Shown: one piece after another, positions 47,191 through 57,393 of the stretch
Numbering within the stretch: position 1 is the first letter of the stretch
Layout: every line of letters starts with the position of its first letter
Assembly (NCBI RefSeq): GCF_000443165.1
Contig: NZ_ATJV01000044.1
Span: 30,263 to 94,262 of the forward strand
Reading direction: 5' to 3'
DNA: 64,000 nucleotides
From: Thauera terpenica 58Eu
GTDB lineage: Bacteria > Pseudomonadota > Gammaproteobacteria > Burkholderiales > Rhodocyclaceae
Made by a program: the position numbers and the translations under genes
Notes under the pieces: generated by a model
Told to the model about the DNA's origin: nothing
Databases searched by the model: none
The model's input: the letters and a program-made list of their open reading frames with translations, nothing else

Positions 47191-47766
47191 ATGTCGCAGC
47201 CCGAGTTGCCCCCGACCGTGTCGTCGCCCAATCACACCGGAACGCTGCAGCAGGCGTTTCCGCTGGCGGCAATCGTGCACTCCGGAGCCGAAGCAGTCGA
47301 TGAATTGCTCGCCCGCTTTGCGCTCGATCTGCGCGCCTCAGGCTGGCAGGTGCGCGGCGTGGTGCAGTGCAGCTGCGGTCCGGACAAGGCGGACATTGCG
47401 CTCGTCGATGTCGATAGCGGGCAGCGCTTCGCGCTCTTCCAGCAACTGGGCCCCGGATCGACCTCCTGCAGTCTCGACCCGGCCGGTGTCACTGCCGCCA
47501 GTGTCTCACTGCGCGATGCGTTTGAATCCACCACCGACCTTGCGGTGGCGAACCGCTTCGGTGCGCTGGAGGCCAGCGGACGTGGCCTGGCCGCCGAGAT
47601 GCTCGCCCTGATGAGCGAGGGCGTACCGCTGCTGACCGTGGTCAATCACACCTATCTGCCGCAGTGGCGCAGCTTCAGCGGCGGCTATGGGGTCGAGCTG
47701 CAAGCCAGCCGGCAGGTGCTCGACGAATGGTTTGCCCGCATCCAGCACGGCAGGAGAGGGGCTTGA
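47191..47766 (+). CDS. DUF2478 family protein
   Basis: A 191-residue protein with the segments NRFGALEASGRGLAAEM and GVPLLTVVNHTYLPQW. DUF2478 proteins resemble nucleoside-triphosphatases and are often found near molybdate transport genes, but none is adjacent here. The first 25 residues look disordered. No signal peptide. Function unknown. Confidence 0.8.
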   Translation: MSQPELPPTVSSPNHTGTLQQAFPLAAIVHSGAEAVDELLARFALDLRASGWQVRGVVQCSCGPDKADIALVDVDSGQRFALFQQLGPGSTSCSLDPAGVTAASVSLRDAFESTTDLAVANRFGALEASGRGLAAEMLALMSEGVPLLTVVNHTYLPQWRSFSGGYGVELQASRQVLDEWFARIQHGRRGA

Positions 47767-47778
47767 GTGCTTGAGCGC

Positions 47779-48294
47779 TCAGCCAATCGCCCCGGTCAGC
47801 AGCAGATAGCCCGGCAACCAGCCGGTGAACACGCCCTGCGCGATCGCCATCGCGGCGGTGAAGCGCACGACCGGCTTGTTCAGCACCAGCATCACGAAAA
47901 ACAGCAACCACAGCAGTGCCCAGGCCGCCCACGACAAGCCAGACCACCACCCCCACAGGGTGGAGGCGGTGCTCAAGGTGTCGATTGCCACCGGCACCGC
48001 AGTGATCGCCACGAACAGGCTGAACCAGCCCAGACCGCGGCCATCGGCAGCGCTGAGGCGGTTGAAAGCAAACCACAGATAGGTCAGGGAGAACAGCAGC
48101 GACAGCGCCGCGGCCTTGATCGATTCGGCGTCCGCGCCCTCGCCGAGGGCGAGCTTGAGCGACACCAGCAGGGTCAGACCCCCGGTGAACAGATTGATGA
48201 CGGCGATTTCGCGCTCGCCGATGCGACCGAGCATCCACAGCCCGTTCAGGATCAGCACCGCACCCACATAGAACAGCGACAAACCGAGCAGCAT
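47779..48294 (-). CDS. AmiS/UreI-family urea or amide channel
   Basis: A 171-residue protein with six predicted helices, MLLGLSLFYVGAVLILNGLW at the start and GWLPGYLLLTGAIG at the end, matching AmiS/UreI channels for urea or short amides. ATG 48294 begins the first helix. No urease or amidase gene is adjacent. It converges with the DUF2478 gene. Confidence 0.87.
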   Translation of the reverse strand: MLLGLSLFYVGAVLILNGLWMLGRIGEREIAVINLFTGGLTLLVSLKLALGEGADAESIKAAALSLLFSLTYLWFAFNRLSAADGRGLGWFSLFVAITAVPVAIDTLSTASTLWGWWSGLSWAAWALLWLLFFVMLVLNKPVVRFTAAMAIAQGVFTGWLPGYLLLTGAIG

Positions 48295-48569
48295 TGCGCA
48301 CTCCCTTCGAGCCTTGTAGTCCGCGCGCAGTTTATAGACTAGCGGGCGCCTGTGCTCGCACTTGCGCGTGCGCCTGATGGCTGCCAGCACGAAGTCCATA
48401 TCCTGCGCCAATCTGTCGGGCCGGGGCAGGCGTATCATCCGGGCCTCGCGCACACTGCACGGGCCTCGTCGGCGCGCCATCGACGCTGGTGTCCCCGTCG
48501 TGCAGCCGATGCCGTGACCAGCCCTTGTGTGCTTGCGAGCACGGCCCAACCCCTGTAACCGAGTCACCC

Positions 48570-49475
48570 ATGCCCGCATCCCGTCCGACCCCGCTCGCCA
48601 TCCTCGCCCTCGTCGTCCTGTCGCTGATCTGGGGCTACAACTGGGTGGTGATGAAGCAGGTCATCCAGTACGTTGATCCCTTCGACTTCGCGGCGATCCG
48701 CACCCTGCTCGGGGCGATGGTGCTGTTTCTGGTGCAGATCCTGACGCGACGACCGATGAAGATCGTCGCCCTGCGCCAGGTGCTGGTGCTCGGCCTGCTG
48801 CAGACCGGCGCGTTCACCGCGCTCATCCAGTGGGCGCTGGTCGCGGGCGGCGCGGGCAAGACCGCGGTGCTGGTGTACACCATGCCGTTCTGGACCATTC
48901 CGATTGCCTGGTGGGTGCTGGGCGAGCGCATACGCGGACTGCAATGGCTGACGATCGGCATTGCCGCCTGCGGCCTGGTGCTGGTGCTGGAGCCGTGGAA
49001 CATGCGTGGCAGCCCGTTGAGCAATGTGCTGGCCCTGCTCGGTGGTCTGACCTGGGCGGCCGCGGCGGTGCACGCCAAACGCATGCGCCGCGACCATGAA
49101 TTCGACCTGCTCGCGCTGACGGCGTGGCAGATGCTGTTCGGCGCGCTTGCGGTGTGCGTGCTGGCGCTGGTGCTGCCCTCGCGCGCCATCGACCCCACGC
49201 CTTATTTCTATGGTGCGCTGGTGTTCAACGCGGTGTTCGCCACCGGGCTGGCGTGGCTGCTGTGGCTGTACATCCTGCAGCACGTCTCGGCGGGCATGGC
49301 CGGCCTGTCCGCATTGGGCATTCCGATGATCAGCGTGCTGGCGGGCTGGATCGAACTCGGCGAACAGCCGTCGAGCACCGAGCTGGGCGGCATGGTGCTG
49401 ATCGGCAGCGCACTGGCGTTGAGCAGCCTGTGGTCAGTGTGGCAGTCGCGCCGCATGGACAGGCGCTTGCCCTAA
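48570..49475 (+). CDS. DMT/EamA-family exporter
   Basis: A 301-residue protein with ten helices in two EamA repeats (LIWGYNWVVMKQVIQYVDPFDFAAIR, the usual opening). Typical of amino acid or metabolite exporters. ATG 48570 begins at MPASRPTP; the frame extends upstream without coding character. Substrate unknown. Confidence 0.87.
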   Translation: MPASRPTPLAILALVVLSLIWGYNWVVMKQVIQYVDPFDFAAIRTLLGAMVLFLVQILTRRPMKIVALRQVLVLGLLQTGAFTALIQWALVAGGAGKTAVLVYTMPFWTIPIAWWVLGERIRGLQWLTIGIAACGLVLVLEPWNMRGSPLSNVLALLGGLTWAAAAVHAKRMRRDHEFDLLALTAWQMLFGALAVCVLALVLPSRAIDPTPYFYGALVFNAVFATGLAWLLWLYILQHVSAGMAGLSALGIPMISVLAGWIELGEQPSSTELGGMVLIGSALALSSLWSVWQSRRMDRRLP

Positions 49476-49500
49476 GCGCTCCAGCAAACGCTGGTAGCGC
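49475..49500. terminator. hairpin between the DMT gene and cheB
   Basis: GCGCTCCAGC AAAC GCTGG(T)AGCGC, a 10-bp stem with one bulge between convergent genes. It lacks a T-run. Confidence 0.45.
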
Positions 49501-49518
49501 ACGTCTCCCGAGTTCGCG

Positions 49519-50601
49519 TCACACGCTCGCGCGCAGGATGGCCGCAGCGATCTCGTCCAGCGGCAGGACACGGTCCACCGCACCCAGGCGGATCGCCTCC
49601 TTGGGCATGCCAAACACCACGCAGGTGGATTCGTCCTCGGCGATGGTGGCCGAGCCGGCGTCGTGCATCTCTTTCAGGCCGCGCGCGCCATCGTCACCCA
49701 TGCCGGTCATGATCACGCCCACCGCGTTCTTGCCGGCGAACTTCGCACAGGAGCGAAACAACACGTCCACCGACGGTCGGTGACGGTTGATCAGGGGGCC
49801 ATCGACCACCTCCACCCGGTACTGCGCGCCGCTGCGCGCCAGCATCATGTGCTTGCCACCGGGGGCGATGAGGGCCAGGCCGGGAATGACGCGGTCGCCA
49901 TGGCGCGCCTCGCGCACTTCGATCTCGCACAACGAGTTCAGGCGCTCGGCAAACATCGCGGTGAAGCGCTCCGGCATGTGCTGCACGATGACGATGCCGG
50001 CCGCGGTGGCCGGCATGCGCCTGAGCACGGCCTCGAGCGCCTGTGTGCCGCCGGTCGAAGTGCCGATCGCCACCAGACGCTCGGTGGTCCTGAGCATGCT
50101 CGCGCCGCTGCCCAGGCCGGCGGCGGAAATGACCGCCTCCGCGCTCAGTCTTGGAGCGGGCGCAGCGCTGGGCGCGCGTGGTGCGAGGCGGCGGGCATTG
50201 GCCCGTGCCGCGGCCTTGACCGCCTGCACCACGTCGTTGCTGCTGTCCTCGAGAAACTGTTTCACCCCCAGCTTGGGCTTGGTGATGATGGCGACCGCAC
50301 CTGAGGCCAGCGCCTGCATGGTGGCACTTGCCCCGGATTCGGCGAGTGAGGAGCAGATCACCACCGGCGTGGGGCGCTCGCTCATGATCTTCTTCAGAAA
50401 GGTGAGGCCGTCCATGCGCGGCATCTCGATGTCGAGCACGATCACGTCCGGCCACTGGCGCTGCATGTGGCCAAGTGCAAACACCGGGTCGGAGGCGGCA
50501 CCGATGACCTCGATGCCGGGCTCGCGCTCCAGTATCTGGCGCACGCTCTGGCGCACCACCGCCGAGTCGTCGACGATCATGACCTTGATGCGCCCGCTCA
50601 T
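49519..50601 (-). CDS. cheB: chemotaxis protein-glutamate methylesterase CheB
   Basis: A 360-residue protein: receiver domain with phospho-acceptor D57 ([11 protein letters not shown]), linker, and C-terminal methylesterase with Ser in [14 protein letters not shown], His in VQHMPERFT and Asp in [10 protein letters not shown]. It removes methyl groups from receptor glutamates and deamidates glutamines. It overlaps cheR by four bases and is the last gene of the operon. Confidence 0.96.
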   Translation of the reverse strand: MSGRIKVMIVDDSAVVRQSVRQILEREPGIEVIGAASDPVFALGHMQRQWPDVIVLDIEMPRMDGLTFLKKIMSERPTPVVICSSLAESGASATMQALASGAVAIITKPKLGVKQFLEDSSNDVVQAVKAAARANARRLAPRAPSAAPAPRLSAEAVISAAGLGSGASMLRTTERLVAIGTSTGGTQALEAVLRRMPATAAGIVIVQHMPERFTAMFAERLNSLCEIEVREARHGDRVIPGLALIAPGGKHMMLARSGAQYRVEVVDGPLINRHRPSVDVLFRSCAKFAGKNAVGVIMTGMGDDGARGLKEMHDAGSATIAEDESTCVVFGMPKEAIRLGAVDRVLPLDEIAAAILRASV

Positions 50602-51485
50602 CGGCCGGCGCTCCCGCTTTGCGTGCGCAGGCTGCGGTTTGGCGCCAGTCGGCTCAGGGGCTCGAGTTGTGCGCGCATGTGGGGCTGACAGTAGAGCGTG
50701 GGGCGCATCGCGCTGAGCGCGTCGGTGATGCCGGTCAGTGTTTCCGAATGTCCGACGATGAAAGTGCCGTCCTCGCGCAGGTGGGGCAGCATGTTGCTGA
50801 CGACCTTGCGCTTGGTGTCGTTGTCGAAGTAGATCATCACGTTGCGCAGGAAGATGAGGTCGAACTGGCCCAGATCGCGGGTTGTGGGTGAGATCAGGTT
50901 GATGTGGCGGAAGTCCACCCGCTCGCGCAGTCTGGCGTCGACCAGAAAATTGCCCTCCTGCTCGCGCACGCCCTTCAGGCAGTATTTCTTGAGCAGCTCG
51001 GGTGGAATGCCCTTGCCGCGTTCCATCGGATACAGTCCGGCGTGAGCCTTTTCCAGCATGCTCAAGCTGATGTCGGAGGCGACGATCTCCCAGTTGGCTG
51101 CCATGCCCAGGGTTTCAGCCAGCACCATGGCGATCGTATAAGGCTCTTCGCCGCTGGACGAGGCCCCGCTCCACACCCGGAAGGGGCGACCACGGCGGCT
51201 GGCGGCGAAGGTCTGCAGATAGTCAAAATGCGCCGCTTCGCGAAAGAAATAGGTCTCGTTGGTGGTCAACAGATCGACCATCAGCTGCAGCTCGTCGCTG
51301 TGCTCGGTGCGCGTGACCAGAGTGTAGTAATCGCGAAAGCTCTCCAGCCCATGGTGGCGCAGGCGGCGCGTGAGGCGGCCGGCGAGCAGGGGCTTCTTGC
51401 TGTCGGCCATGTTGATGCCGGCCAGACGATAGATCAGCTTGCGAAAGAGGGCGAACTCCTGATCGCTGACGCCGTGGTTGTCCAT
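50598..51485 (-). CDS. cheR: chemotaxis protein methyltransferase CheR
   Basis: A 295-residue SAM-dependent methyltransferase of receptor glutamates. N-terminal helical domain ([16 protein letters not shown]), SAM site [17 protein letters not shown], and [16 protein letters not shown]-terminal tail of about 20 residues is Arg/Ser-rich. The beta-subdomain that binds receptor pentapeptides is present. Confidence 0.96.
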   Translation of the reverse strand: MDNHGVSDQEFALFRKLIYRLAGINMADSKKPLLAGRLTRRLRHHGLESFRDYYTLVTRTEHSDELQLMVDLLTTNETYFFREAAHFDYLQTFAASRRGRPFRVWSGASSSGEEPYTIAMVLAETLGMAANWEIVASDISLSMLEKAHAGLYPMERGKGIPPELLKKYCLKGVREQEGNFLVDARLRERVDFRHINLISPTTRDLGQFDLIFLRNVMIYFDNDTKRKVVSNMLPHLREDGTFIVGHSETLTGITDALSAMRPTLYCQPHMRAQLEPLSRLAPNRSLRTQSGSAGR

Positions 51486-51505
51486 GTGGGGTCAAATCTC
51501 CGTGT

Positions 51506-52096
51506 TCAGAACAGTTCCACCCTCGACTTCGGTGGCGGACGCTTGAGCGCTTCGGCATAGGCCAGCTCGGCTTTGGCCACTTCCTGCGCGCTCGCCATCG
51601 TCGTCGTCATGCGGCGGCAATAGGCATCGCCGGTTGCGGGCACGAACAAGACCTTGCGCGAGCAGGCGCCGAGAAAGTCCGAAGCCAGCAGCTCTATGCC
51701 CTCGCGCGCCAGCCACTCGCAGGTGAAGTCCGCGTTGCGCTTGCCGATGCCCGAAGCCGCGATGCCGCTGATGATGGTGCCGCCGCCAAAGGCCTTGGCC
51801 TTGAGGCGGTGGCGTGCGCCGCCACGGGCGATGATGCCGTTGAGCAGCACCTCCATCGCATAGTCGCCCGACAGCAACGAGTCGACGTCGATGCCGCCCT
51901 CGCGCTTGCGCATGTTGGGCAGCATGAAATGGTTCATGCCGCCGACGCCGACTGCGGGGTCGTACAGGCACACCGCCACGCAGGAGCCGAGCAGGGTGGC
52001 GATCGGGCGTTGCATGTCGACCGCCCACTCGCCGGGCGAGATGCTCTGCGCGCGGCGTTCGATTTCCTGCGGTGACAGGGTGTGCCAGTCGATCAT
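51506..52096 (-). CDS. cheD: chemoreceptor glutamine deamidase CheD
   Basis: A 196-residue protein. The catalytic Cys is in LLGSCVAVCLYD and His in GGMNHFMLP; the conserved FGGGTI follows. It deamidates receptor glutamines. The C-terminus ends KSRVELF, a motif echoed in the receptor at 59964. Confidence 0.94.
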   Translation of the reverse strand: MIDWHTLSPQEIERRAQSISPGEWAVDMQRPIATLLGSCVAVCLYDPAVGVGGMNHFMLPNMRKREGGIDVDSLLSGDYAMEVLLNGIIARGGARHRLKAKAFGGGTIISGIAASGIGKRNADFTCEWLAREGIELLASDFLGACSRKVLFVPATGDAYCRRMTTTMASAQEVAKAELAYAEALKRPPPKSRVELF

Positions 52097-52119
52097 GGGT
52101 GTGGCTTCGTCGTCGTGGG

Positions 52120-54561
52120 TCAGTGCCTGCGCACGGAGTCTGTGTGACTGAGGGAGAAGAAGTCCATCAGCTCCTGCAGCTGTCCGGCCTGTCCGCCGAG
52201 CTCTTCGGCGGTGGCGGCGAGCTCTTCGGAAGCGGAGGCGTTTTGCTGGGTGGCTCTGTTGAGCTGGCCCATGGCGTTGTTGATCTGGCCCACGCCGGCG
52301 CTCTGCTCCTGGCTGGCGGAGGCGATCTCCTGCACCAGGTCGGAGGTCTTGTTGATCGAGGGCACCATTGCGTCGAGCAGCTTGCCGGCACGTTCGGCCA
52401 GCTGCACCGAGGTGCCGGCGAGCTCGCCGATCTCCTGGGCGGCGACCTGGCTGCGCTCGGCGAGCTTCCTGACTTCGGCCGCAACCACCGCAAAGCCCTT
52501 GCCGTGTTCGCCGGCGCGCGCGGCTTCGATGGCGGCGTTCAAGGCGAGCAGATTGGTCTGGTAGGCGATGTCGTCGATGATGCCGATCTTGCCGGCGATG
52601 TTCTTCATCGCCTCCACGGTGGACTTCACCGCGCCGCCGCCTTCACCCGCTTCGGTGGAAGACTTGCTCGCCATGGCGTCGGTGATCCTGGCGTTCTCCG
52701 AGTTCTGATTGATCGAAGCGCTCATCTGCTCGATCGAAGCCGAGGTCTCTTCCACGCTGGCGGCTTGCTCGGAAGACGACTGGCTCAGACTTTGCGCGGT
52801 GGCCGAGACCTGGCCAGCGGCGTTGGTGAGTGCGTCGGCCGCGCCGCGCACCTGCTCGATGACCTCGGCGAGCTTGTCCATCGACTCATTGACCGCGTTC
52901 TCCAGCACGAGAAAGTCGCCGGCATAGTCGTCGGTGATCTTCTGCGTCAGATCGCCGTTGGAGAGCGCCACCATCACGCGCTTGACCTCGTTGATGGGGG
53001 CGATCACGGCATCGAGCGTGTCATTCACGCCTTGCACGATGCGACGGTAGTCGCCCTGGTGGCGGCTGGCATCGGCGCGCGTGGCCAGGCGGCCTTCGAC
53101 CGCGGCCTGGGCGAGCATGGCGGCGTCGGCGACGAGCGCATTGACGGCGTCGATGGCGGTGTTGAGGTTGTTCTTGAGGGTGTTGAAGTCACCGTTGTAG
53201 GTGTCGGTGATCCTGGCCGGGATGGCGCCGCGGGCGATCTGGTCGACATAGTCGGCAGCGACGTTCAAGGGGCCGATCACCGCATCCAGGGTGTCATTGA
53301 CGCCTTGCACGATGCGGCGGTAGTCGCCCTGGTGGCGGCTGGCGTCGGCACGGGTGGCAAGCCGGCCGGCAACGGCCGCTTCGACCAGCTGCGTGGCATC
53401 GTCGATCATCAGATGCAGGTTCTGTTGCACATCGGCCAGCGCGTGTTCGATCTCGCCGAGTTCGTTGTGGTGGCGGACCTCGATGCGTTCGTCCAGCTTG
53501 CCCTGGGCGATGCGTTGTGCGGCTTCGGCATTGCCGCGCAGGCCGCGCAACAGGCCGCTCAGTTGCAGGCTGAACAGCAACGCAGCCAGGGCAACGGCAG
53601 CACCCATGGCGACCGAAAGCGCAAGTCGCTGCGTCGCCTCGCCGCTCAAGGTGCGTGCGCGCTCGAGCAGTGCGGCGGCGATGCGATCCTCCTCCGCCTT
53701 GAGCAGATTGATTTTCTGGGTGATGGCGGCAAACCACTGTGTGGGCTCGACGCCGAAGTCACCGAGCTCCATGCGCTCGAGCGCAATCTGCCGCAGCCGC
53801 GCGGTGTCGCGGCCCGAGCTGCTGTCGAGCGCGGCGTTCAGGCCCACCACCCACGTGGGCGGGGCGAGGGTGCGGAAGTTGGCGAGGTAGGTGTCCTGCG
53901 CGGTGAGGATGGTGATGATGCGCCGGTGCAGCTTGACGTCGGCTGCGGCATTGGCGGCGAACAAGCCATTGATCGAGGCGCGCTCGCGCCCGGCTTGCTC
54001 CTTGGCGAGCACGAACATCAGGTAGGCGTTCATGCCGCGTGCCAGCTCGAGCTCTGCGGCCTGCGCGACGGCGATCTCGAGCACCCGTGTCAGACGCTCG
54101 ATGCTGGCGCTGTAGTAGTTGAAGGAGTCGGCGCCGGCCAGCTCGAGGGCGCTGATTTGAGCGCGGGTGGCGTCCAGTCTGGCAAGCTCGGATCTGGCTT
54201 CTTCGATGGTCTTGTTGCTGCCCTCCAGGCGCGCACGACCGCCGCTTGCCAGCCAGCTGTCGAGCGCGGAGCGTGCGGTGTTGGTGTCCGCGTGCTGAGT
54301 GCCGAGTTCGGACTTGAAGCGCGCGCCGCGCGAAGCGATGAAGCCGGCGGACAGGCCGCGCTCCTTTTGCAGTTCGTGCACCACGCCATTGATGTGCACC
54401 GCGAGCTCGCTGTATTGCATGCCGCGCTCCATGGCGCCACGCAGCTGCCACTGAGCGCCGAGCTCGCGGCCTGCATAGAACAGCACGGCGGCGATGACGG
54501 CGGCAAAGAGGACAAACAGGCGCAGACGGATCGAGCGCCAGCCGTAGGATTGAGTGTTCAT
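52120..54561 (-). CDS. methyl-accepting chemotaxis protein with NIT (nitrate/nitrite-sensing type) domain
   Basis: An 813-residue receptor. First helix about 11-31, periplasmic NIT-type domain to about 300 ([19 protein letters not shown], the NIT signature), second helix about 315-335, then HAMP and two tandem 91-residue repeat units ([18 protein letters not shown]), and the signalling domain with the tip [21 protein letters not shown]. The C-terminus SVRRH lacks a CheR-binding pentapeptide. The 3' 1.2 kb is nearly identical to the receptor at 55161. Confidence 0.92.
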   Translation of the reverse strand: MNTQSYGWRSIRLRLFVLFAAVIAAVLFYAGRELGAQWQLRGAMERGMQYSELAVHINGVVHELQKERGLSAGFIASRGARFKSELGTQHADTNTARSALDSWLASGGRARLEGSNKTIEEARSELARLDATRAQISALELAGADSFNYYSASIERLTRVLEIAVAQAAELELARGMNAYLMFVLAKEQAGRERASINGLFAANAAADVKLHRRIITILTAQDTYLANFRTLAPPTWVVGLNAALDSSSGRDTARLRQIALERMELGDFGVEPTQWFAAITQKINLLKAEEDRIAAALLERARTLSGEATQRLALSVAMGAAVALAALLFSLQLSGLLRGLRGNAEAAQRIAQGKLDERIEVRHHNELGEIEHALADVQQNLHLMIDDATQLVEAAVAGRLATRADASRHQGDYRRIVQGVNDTLDAVIGPLNVAADYVDQIARGAIPARITDTYNGDFNTLKNNLNTAIDAVNALVADAAMLAQAAVEGRLATRADASRHQGDYRRIVQGVNDTLDAVIAPINEVKRVMVALSNGDLTQKITDDYAGDFLVLENAVNESMDKLAEVIEQVRGAADALTNAAGQVSATAQSLSQSSSEQAASVEETSASIEQMSASINQNSENARITDAMASKSSTEAGEGGGAVKSTVEAMKNIAGKIGIIDDIAYQTNLLALNAAIEAARAGEHGKGFAVVAAEVRKLAERSQVAAQEIGELAGTSVQLAERAGKLLDAMVPSINKTSDLVQEIASASQEQSAGVGQINNAMGQLNRATQQNASASEELAATAEELGGQAGQLQELMDFFSLSHTDSVRRH
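52157..53388. repeat. 1.23-kb direct repeat, copy A
   Basis: The stretch aligns base for base with 55330-56561 at a constant offset of 3173, with scattered substitutions and no indel found at the points checked. It encodes the poly-HAMP and signalling parts of two receptors. An inner repeat with a 273-bp period is present in each copy. Confidence 0.88.
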
Positions 54562-54589
54562 CGCGCTTGCTCCAGGGCCGCTCAGGCGT

Positions 54590-55132
54590 CTATTGCTCTT
54601 CGCCGGCGCTGGTGTCGCCGTTCATGCTCGCGAGCAGGGTGATTTCTTCGGTCGACAGCACGCGCTCGACGTTGAGGATGATGACGAAATGGCCGTCCAC
54701 CTTGCCCATGCCCTGAATGAAGTCGGCGCGGATCCTGGCGCCAAAGCTGGGTGGAGGCTCGATGTCGGCGCGCGGGATCTCCAGCACCTCATTGACCGCA
54801 TCGACGATCACACCCAGATCCTGGCGCTCCTCGCCGTCGCCGAGTTCGACGATGACGATGCAGGTACGACGTGAAACCGTCGAGCCGCTGCCACCGAAGC
54901 GTGCGGAGAGGTCGATCACCGGCACCACTGCGCCGCGCAGGTTGATCACGCCGCGAATGAAGGCCGGCATCATCGGAATCTCGGTGATCTGACCGAACTC
55001 GATGATCTCCTTGACGTTGAGGATGCCGAGGGCGAATACCTCACCCCCGAGGCTGAAGGTGAGGTATTGCTGCGGACTGTGGTCCGCCGCGTCGGCGGCG
55101 GCGTGCTTGCTGATGCTAAGACTCTGGCTCAT
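54590..55132 (-). CDS. cheW: chemotaxis coupling protein CheW
   Basis: A 180-residue protein with the CheW fold: [21 protein letters not shown], then [20 protein letters not shown] and [18 protein letters not shown]. It links receptors to CheA. It lies between two receptor genes and is coupled by short gaps. Confidence 0.95.
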   Translation of the reverse strand: MSQSLSISKHAAADAADHSPQQYLTFSLGGEVFALGILNVKEIIEFGQITEIPMMPAFIRGVINLRGAVVPVIDLSARFGGSGSTVSRRTCIVIVELGDGEERQDLGVIVDAVNEVLEIPRADIEPPPSFGARIRADFIQGMGKVDGHFVIILNVERVLSTEEITLLASMNGDTSAGEEQ

Positions 55133-55160
55133 GGCCTGGCTCCTGCTTCTTGGCGTGTGC

Positions 55161-57359
55161 TCAGAATTTTTCGAAGTCGCTGGTGCTGAAGCTCACCGGC
55201 TTGCCGATTGCCGCGCGCGGCGCCGATCGTGCGGCCCTGGGGCGTGCTGCCGAATCCGCGCTGGATGCGGGCTTGCGTGCCGGGCTGCGCTTGGGTGCGG
55301 CCCCGACCCCAGCCCCGGCGTCGATGCTGAAGAAGCCCATCAGCTCCTGCAGCTGCCCGGCCTGTCCGCCGAGCTCTTCGGCGGTGGCGGCGAGCTCTTC
55401 GGAAGCGGAGGCGTTTTGCTGGGTGGCCTTGTTCAATTGCCCCATGGCGTTGTTGATCTGGCCCACGCCGGCGGTCTGCTCCTGGCTGGCGGAGGCGATC
55501 TCCTGCACCAGGTCGGAGGTCTTGTTGATCGAGGGCACCATCTCGTCGAGCAGCTTGCCCGCACGCTCGGCCAGCTGCACCGAGGTGCCGGCGAGCTCGC
55601 CGATCTCCTGGGCGGCGACCTGGCTGCGCTCGGCGAGCTTCCTGACTTCGGCTGCAACCACTGCAAAGCCCTTGCCGTGCTCGCCGGCGCGCGCGGCTTC
55701 GATGGCGGCGTTCAAGGCGAGCAGATTGGTCTGATAGGCGATGTCGTCGATGATGCCGATCTTGCCGGCGATGTTCTTCATCGCCTCCACGGTGGACTTC
55801 ACCGCGCCACCGCCTTCACCCGCTTCGACCGAGGACTTGCTCGCCATGGCGTCGGTGACTCTGGCGTTCTCCGAGTTCTGGTTGATCGAGGCGCTCATCT
55901 GCTCGATGGAGGCCGAGGTCTCTTCCACGCTGGCCGCTTGTTCGGAAGACGACTGGCTCAGACTTTGCGCGGTGGCCGAGACCTGGCCGGCGGCGTTGGT
56001 GAGCGCATCGGCTGCGCCGCGCACCTGCTCGATGATCTCGGCGAGCTTGTCCATCGAGTCATTGACGGCGTTTTGCAGTACCTGGAAATCGCCGGCGTAG
56101 TCGTCGGTGATCTTCTGCGTCAGATCACCACCTGACAGCGCCACCATCACGCGCTTGACCTCGTTGATGGGGGCGATGACCGCATCGAGGGTGGAATTGA
56201 CACCATCGACGATGCGACGGTAGTCGCCCTGGTGGCGGCTGGCGTCGGCGCGCGTGGCCAGGCGGCCTTCGACCGCGGCCTGGGCGAGCATGACGGCGTC
56301 GGCGACGAGCGCATTGACGGCGTCGATGGCGGTGTTGAGGTTGTTCTTGAGGGTGTTGAAATCACCGTTGTAGGTGTCGGTGATCTTGGCCGGGATGGCG
56401 CCGCGGGCGATCTGGTCGACATAGTCGGCAGCAACGTTCAGGGGCCCGATCACCGCATCCAGGGTGTCATTGACGCCTTGCACGATGCGGCGGTAGTCGC
56501 CCTGGTGGCGGCTGGCGTCGGCACGGGTGGCAAGCCGGCCGGCAAGCGCCGCTTCGACCAGCGTCCCCGCGTCTGCAATCATGGTCCCGACGCTGGTCTG
56601 CACGCCGGCTACGGCACGCACCACTTCGCCGACCTCGTCGCGGGCATCCGAGCTTAGCTCGAACTTGAAGTCGCCTTCGGCCATCTTTCTGGCCGCATCC
56701 ATCACCTCGCCGACCGGGCGCGTGATCGAGCGCGTGATGAAAATGGCAAAACCGATTCCGGTCAGCAGCGCCGCGACCGCCAGCCCGATCAGCAGCGTCA
56801 CCGAGTCCTTGCCTAGCGTCTCGGCATCGCGACCGGTTTTCTGCATCAAGTCGGTCTGGTAGGCGATGAACTTCTTCAAGCTGTCGAGATAGACCAGGAA
56901 AGCCGGGCGGTAGGTCGTCGCAAAAATCGTGGTCGCCTGATCGAAATTGCGCTGCTGGATCAGACCTTCGAATTCCTGCTGCAGATCCATGAACGATTGC
57001 CGGGCGGATTTGATGTCATTGAGCAGGCGCTCGCCCTCGTCGCCGAAAGACAGACCGTCTAGCGCTTCGAGGTCCTTGGCCAGCTTGGTGCGCTCTGCGT
57101 TCGCGGTCTGCGCGAATTCACGCAGGTCCGCGTCGCCGCGCATGATCAGCATGTTGCGGTGCATCATGCCGAGCATGCCGATCGAGTCGATCATGTCGTT
57201 CGAGGTCGCGACCTTGAAATTCTTGTCACCGACGAGGTCGGTGATTTCAGCCTGCAGGGCGTTGAGCCGCATGCTGCCGATGACGGCAATCGCGAGCAGC
57301 AGCAGCAGGACAACGGCAAAACCGATGCCGAGCCGCAGGCCTATTTTCAGGTTCTTCAT
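55161..57359 (-). CDS. methyl-accepting chemotaxis protein, 4-helix-bundle sensor and CheR-binding tail
   Basis: A 732-residue receptor. Helix 1 about 9-30, 4HB-type periplasmic domain (about 31-185), helix 2 about 188-212, HAMP followed by repeated poly-HAMP units and signalling domain with [21 protein letters not shown]. After a Pro/Ala/Arg-rich linker it ends in DFEKF, which fits the x-aromatic-x-x-aromatic pentapeptide bound by CheR. ATG 57359 follows CCTGGAG; the frame further upstream lies inside cheA. No NIT domain. Confidence 0.93.
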   Translation of the reverse strand: MKNLKIGLRLGIGFAVVLLLLLAIAVIGSMRLNALQAEITDLVGDKNFKVATSNDMIDSIGMLGMMHRNMLIMRGDADLREFAQTANAERTKLAKDLEALDGLSFGDEGERLLNDIKSARQSFMDLQQEFEGLIQQRNFDQATTIFATTYRPAFLVYLDSLKKFIAYQTDLMQKTGRDAETLGKDSVTLLIGLAVAALLTGIGFAIFITRSITRPVGEVMDAARKMAEGDFKFELSSDARDEVGEVVRAVAGVQTSVGTMIADAGTLVEAALAGRLATRADASRHQGDYRRIVQGVNDTLDAVIGPLNVAADYVDQIARGAIPAKITDTYNGDFNTLKNNLNTAIDAVNALVADAVMLAQAAVEGRLATRADASRHQGDYRRIVDGVNSTLDAVIAPINEVKRVMVALSGGDLTQKITDDYAGDFQVLQNAVNDSMDKLAEIIEQVRGAADALTNAAGQVSATAQSLSQSSSEQAASVEETSASIEQMSASINQNSENARVTDAMASKSSVEAGEGGGAVKSTVEAMKNIAGKIGIIDDIAYQTNLLALNAAIEAARAGEHGKGFAVVAAEVRKLAERSQVAAQEIGELAGTSVQLAERAGKLLDEMVPSINKTSDLVQEIASASQEQTAGVGQINNAMGQLNKATQQNASASEELAATAEELGGQAGQLQELMGFFSIDAGAGVGAAPKRSPARKPASSADSAARPRAARSAPRAAIGKPVSFSTSDFEKF
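55330..56561. repeat. 1.23-kb direct repeat, copy B
   Basis: Partner of 52157-53388. See that entry for extent and inner period. Confidence 0.88.
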
Positions 57360-57393
57360 GATGAACTCCAGGGAAATTCGAAAAGAGCTGGCT

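Noticed and set aside
52072..54642. 856-codon open frame on the plus strand opposite a chemoreceptor gene
   Set aside because: It is the antisense shadow of a GC-rich receptor gene with strong codon bias. Its translation is Gly/Leu/Arg/His-rich with no family pattern, and the minus-strand receptor has clear domains.
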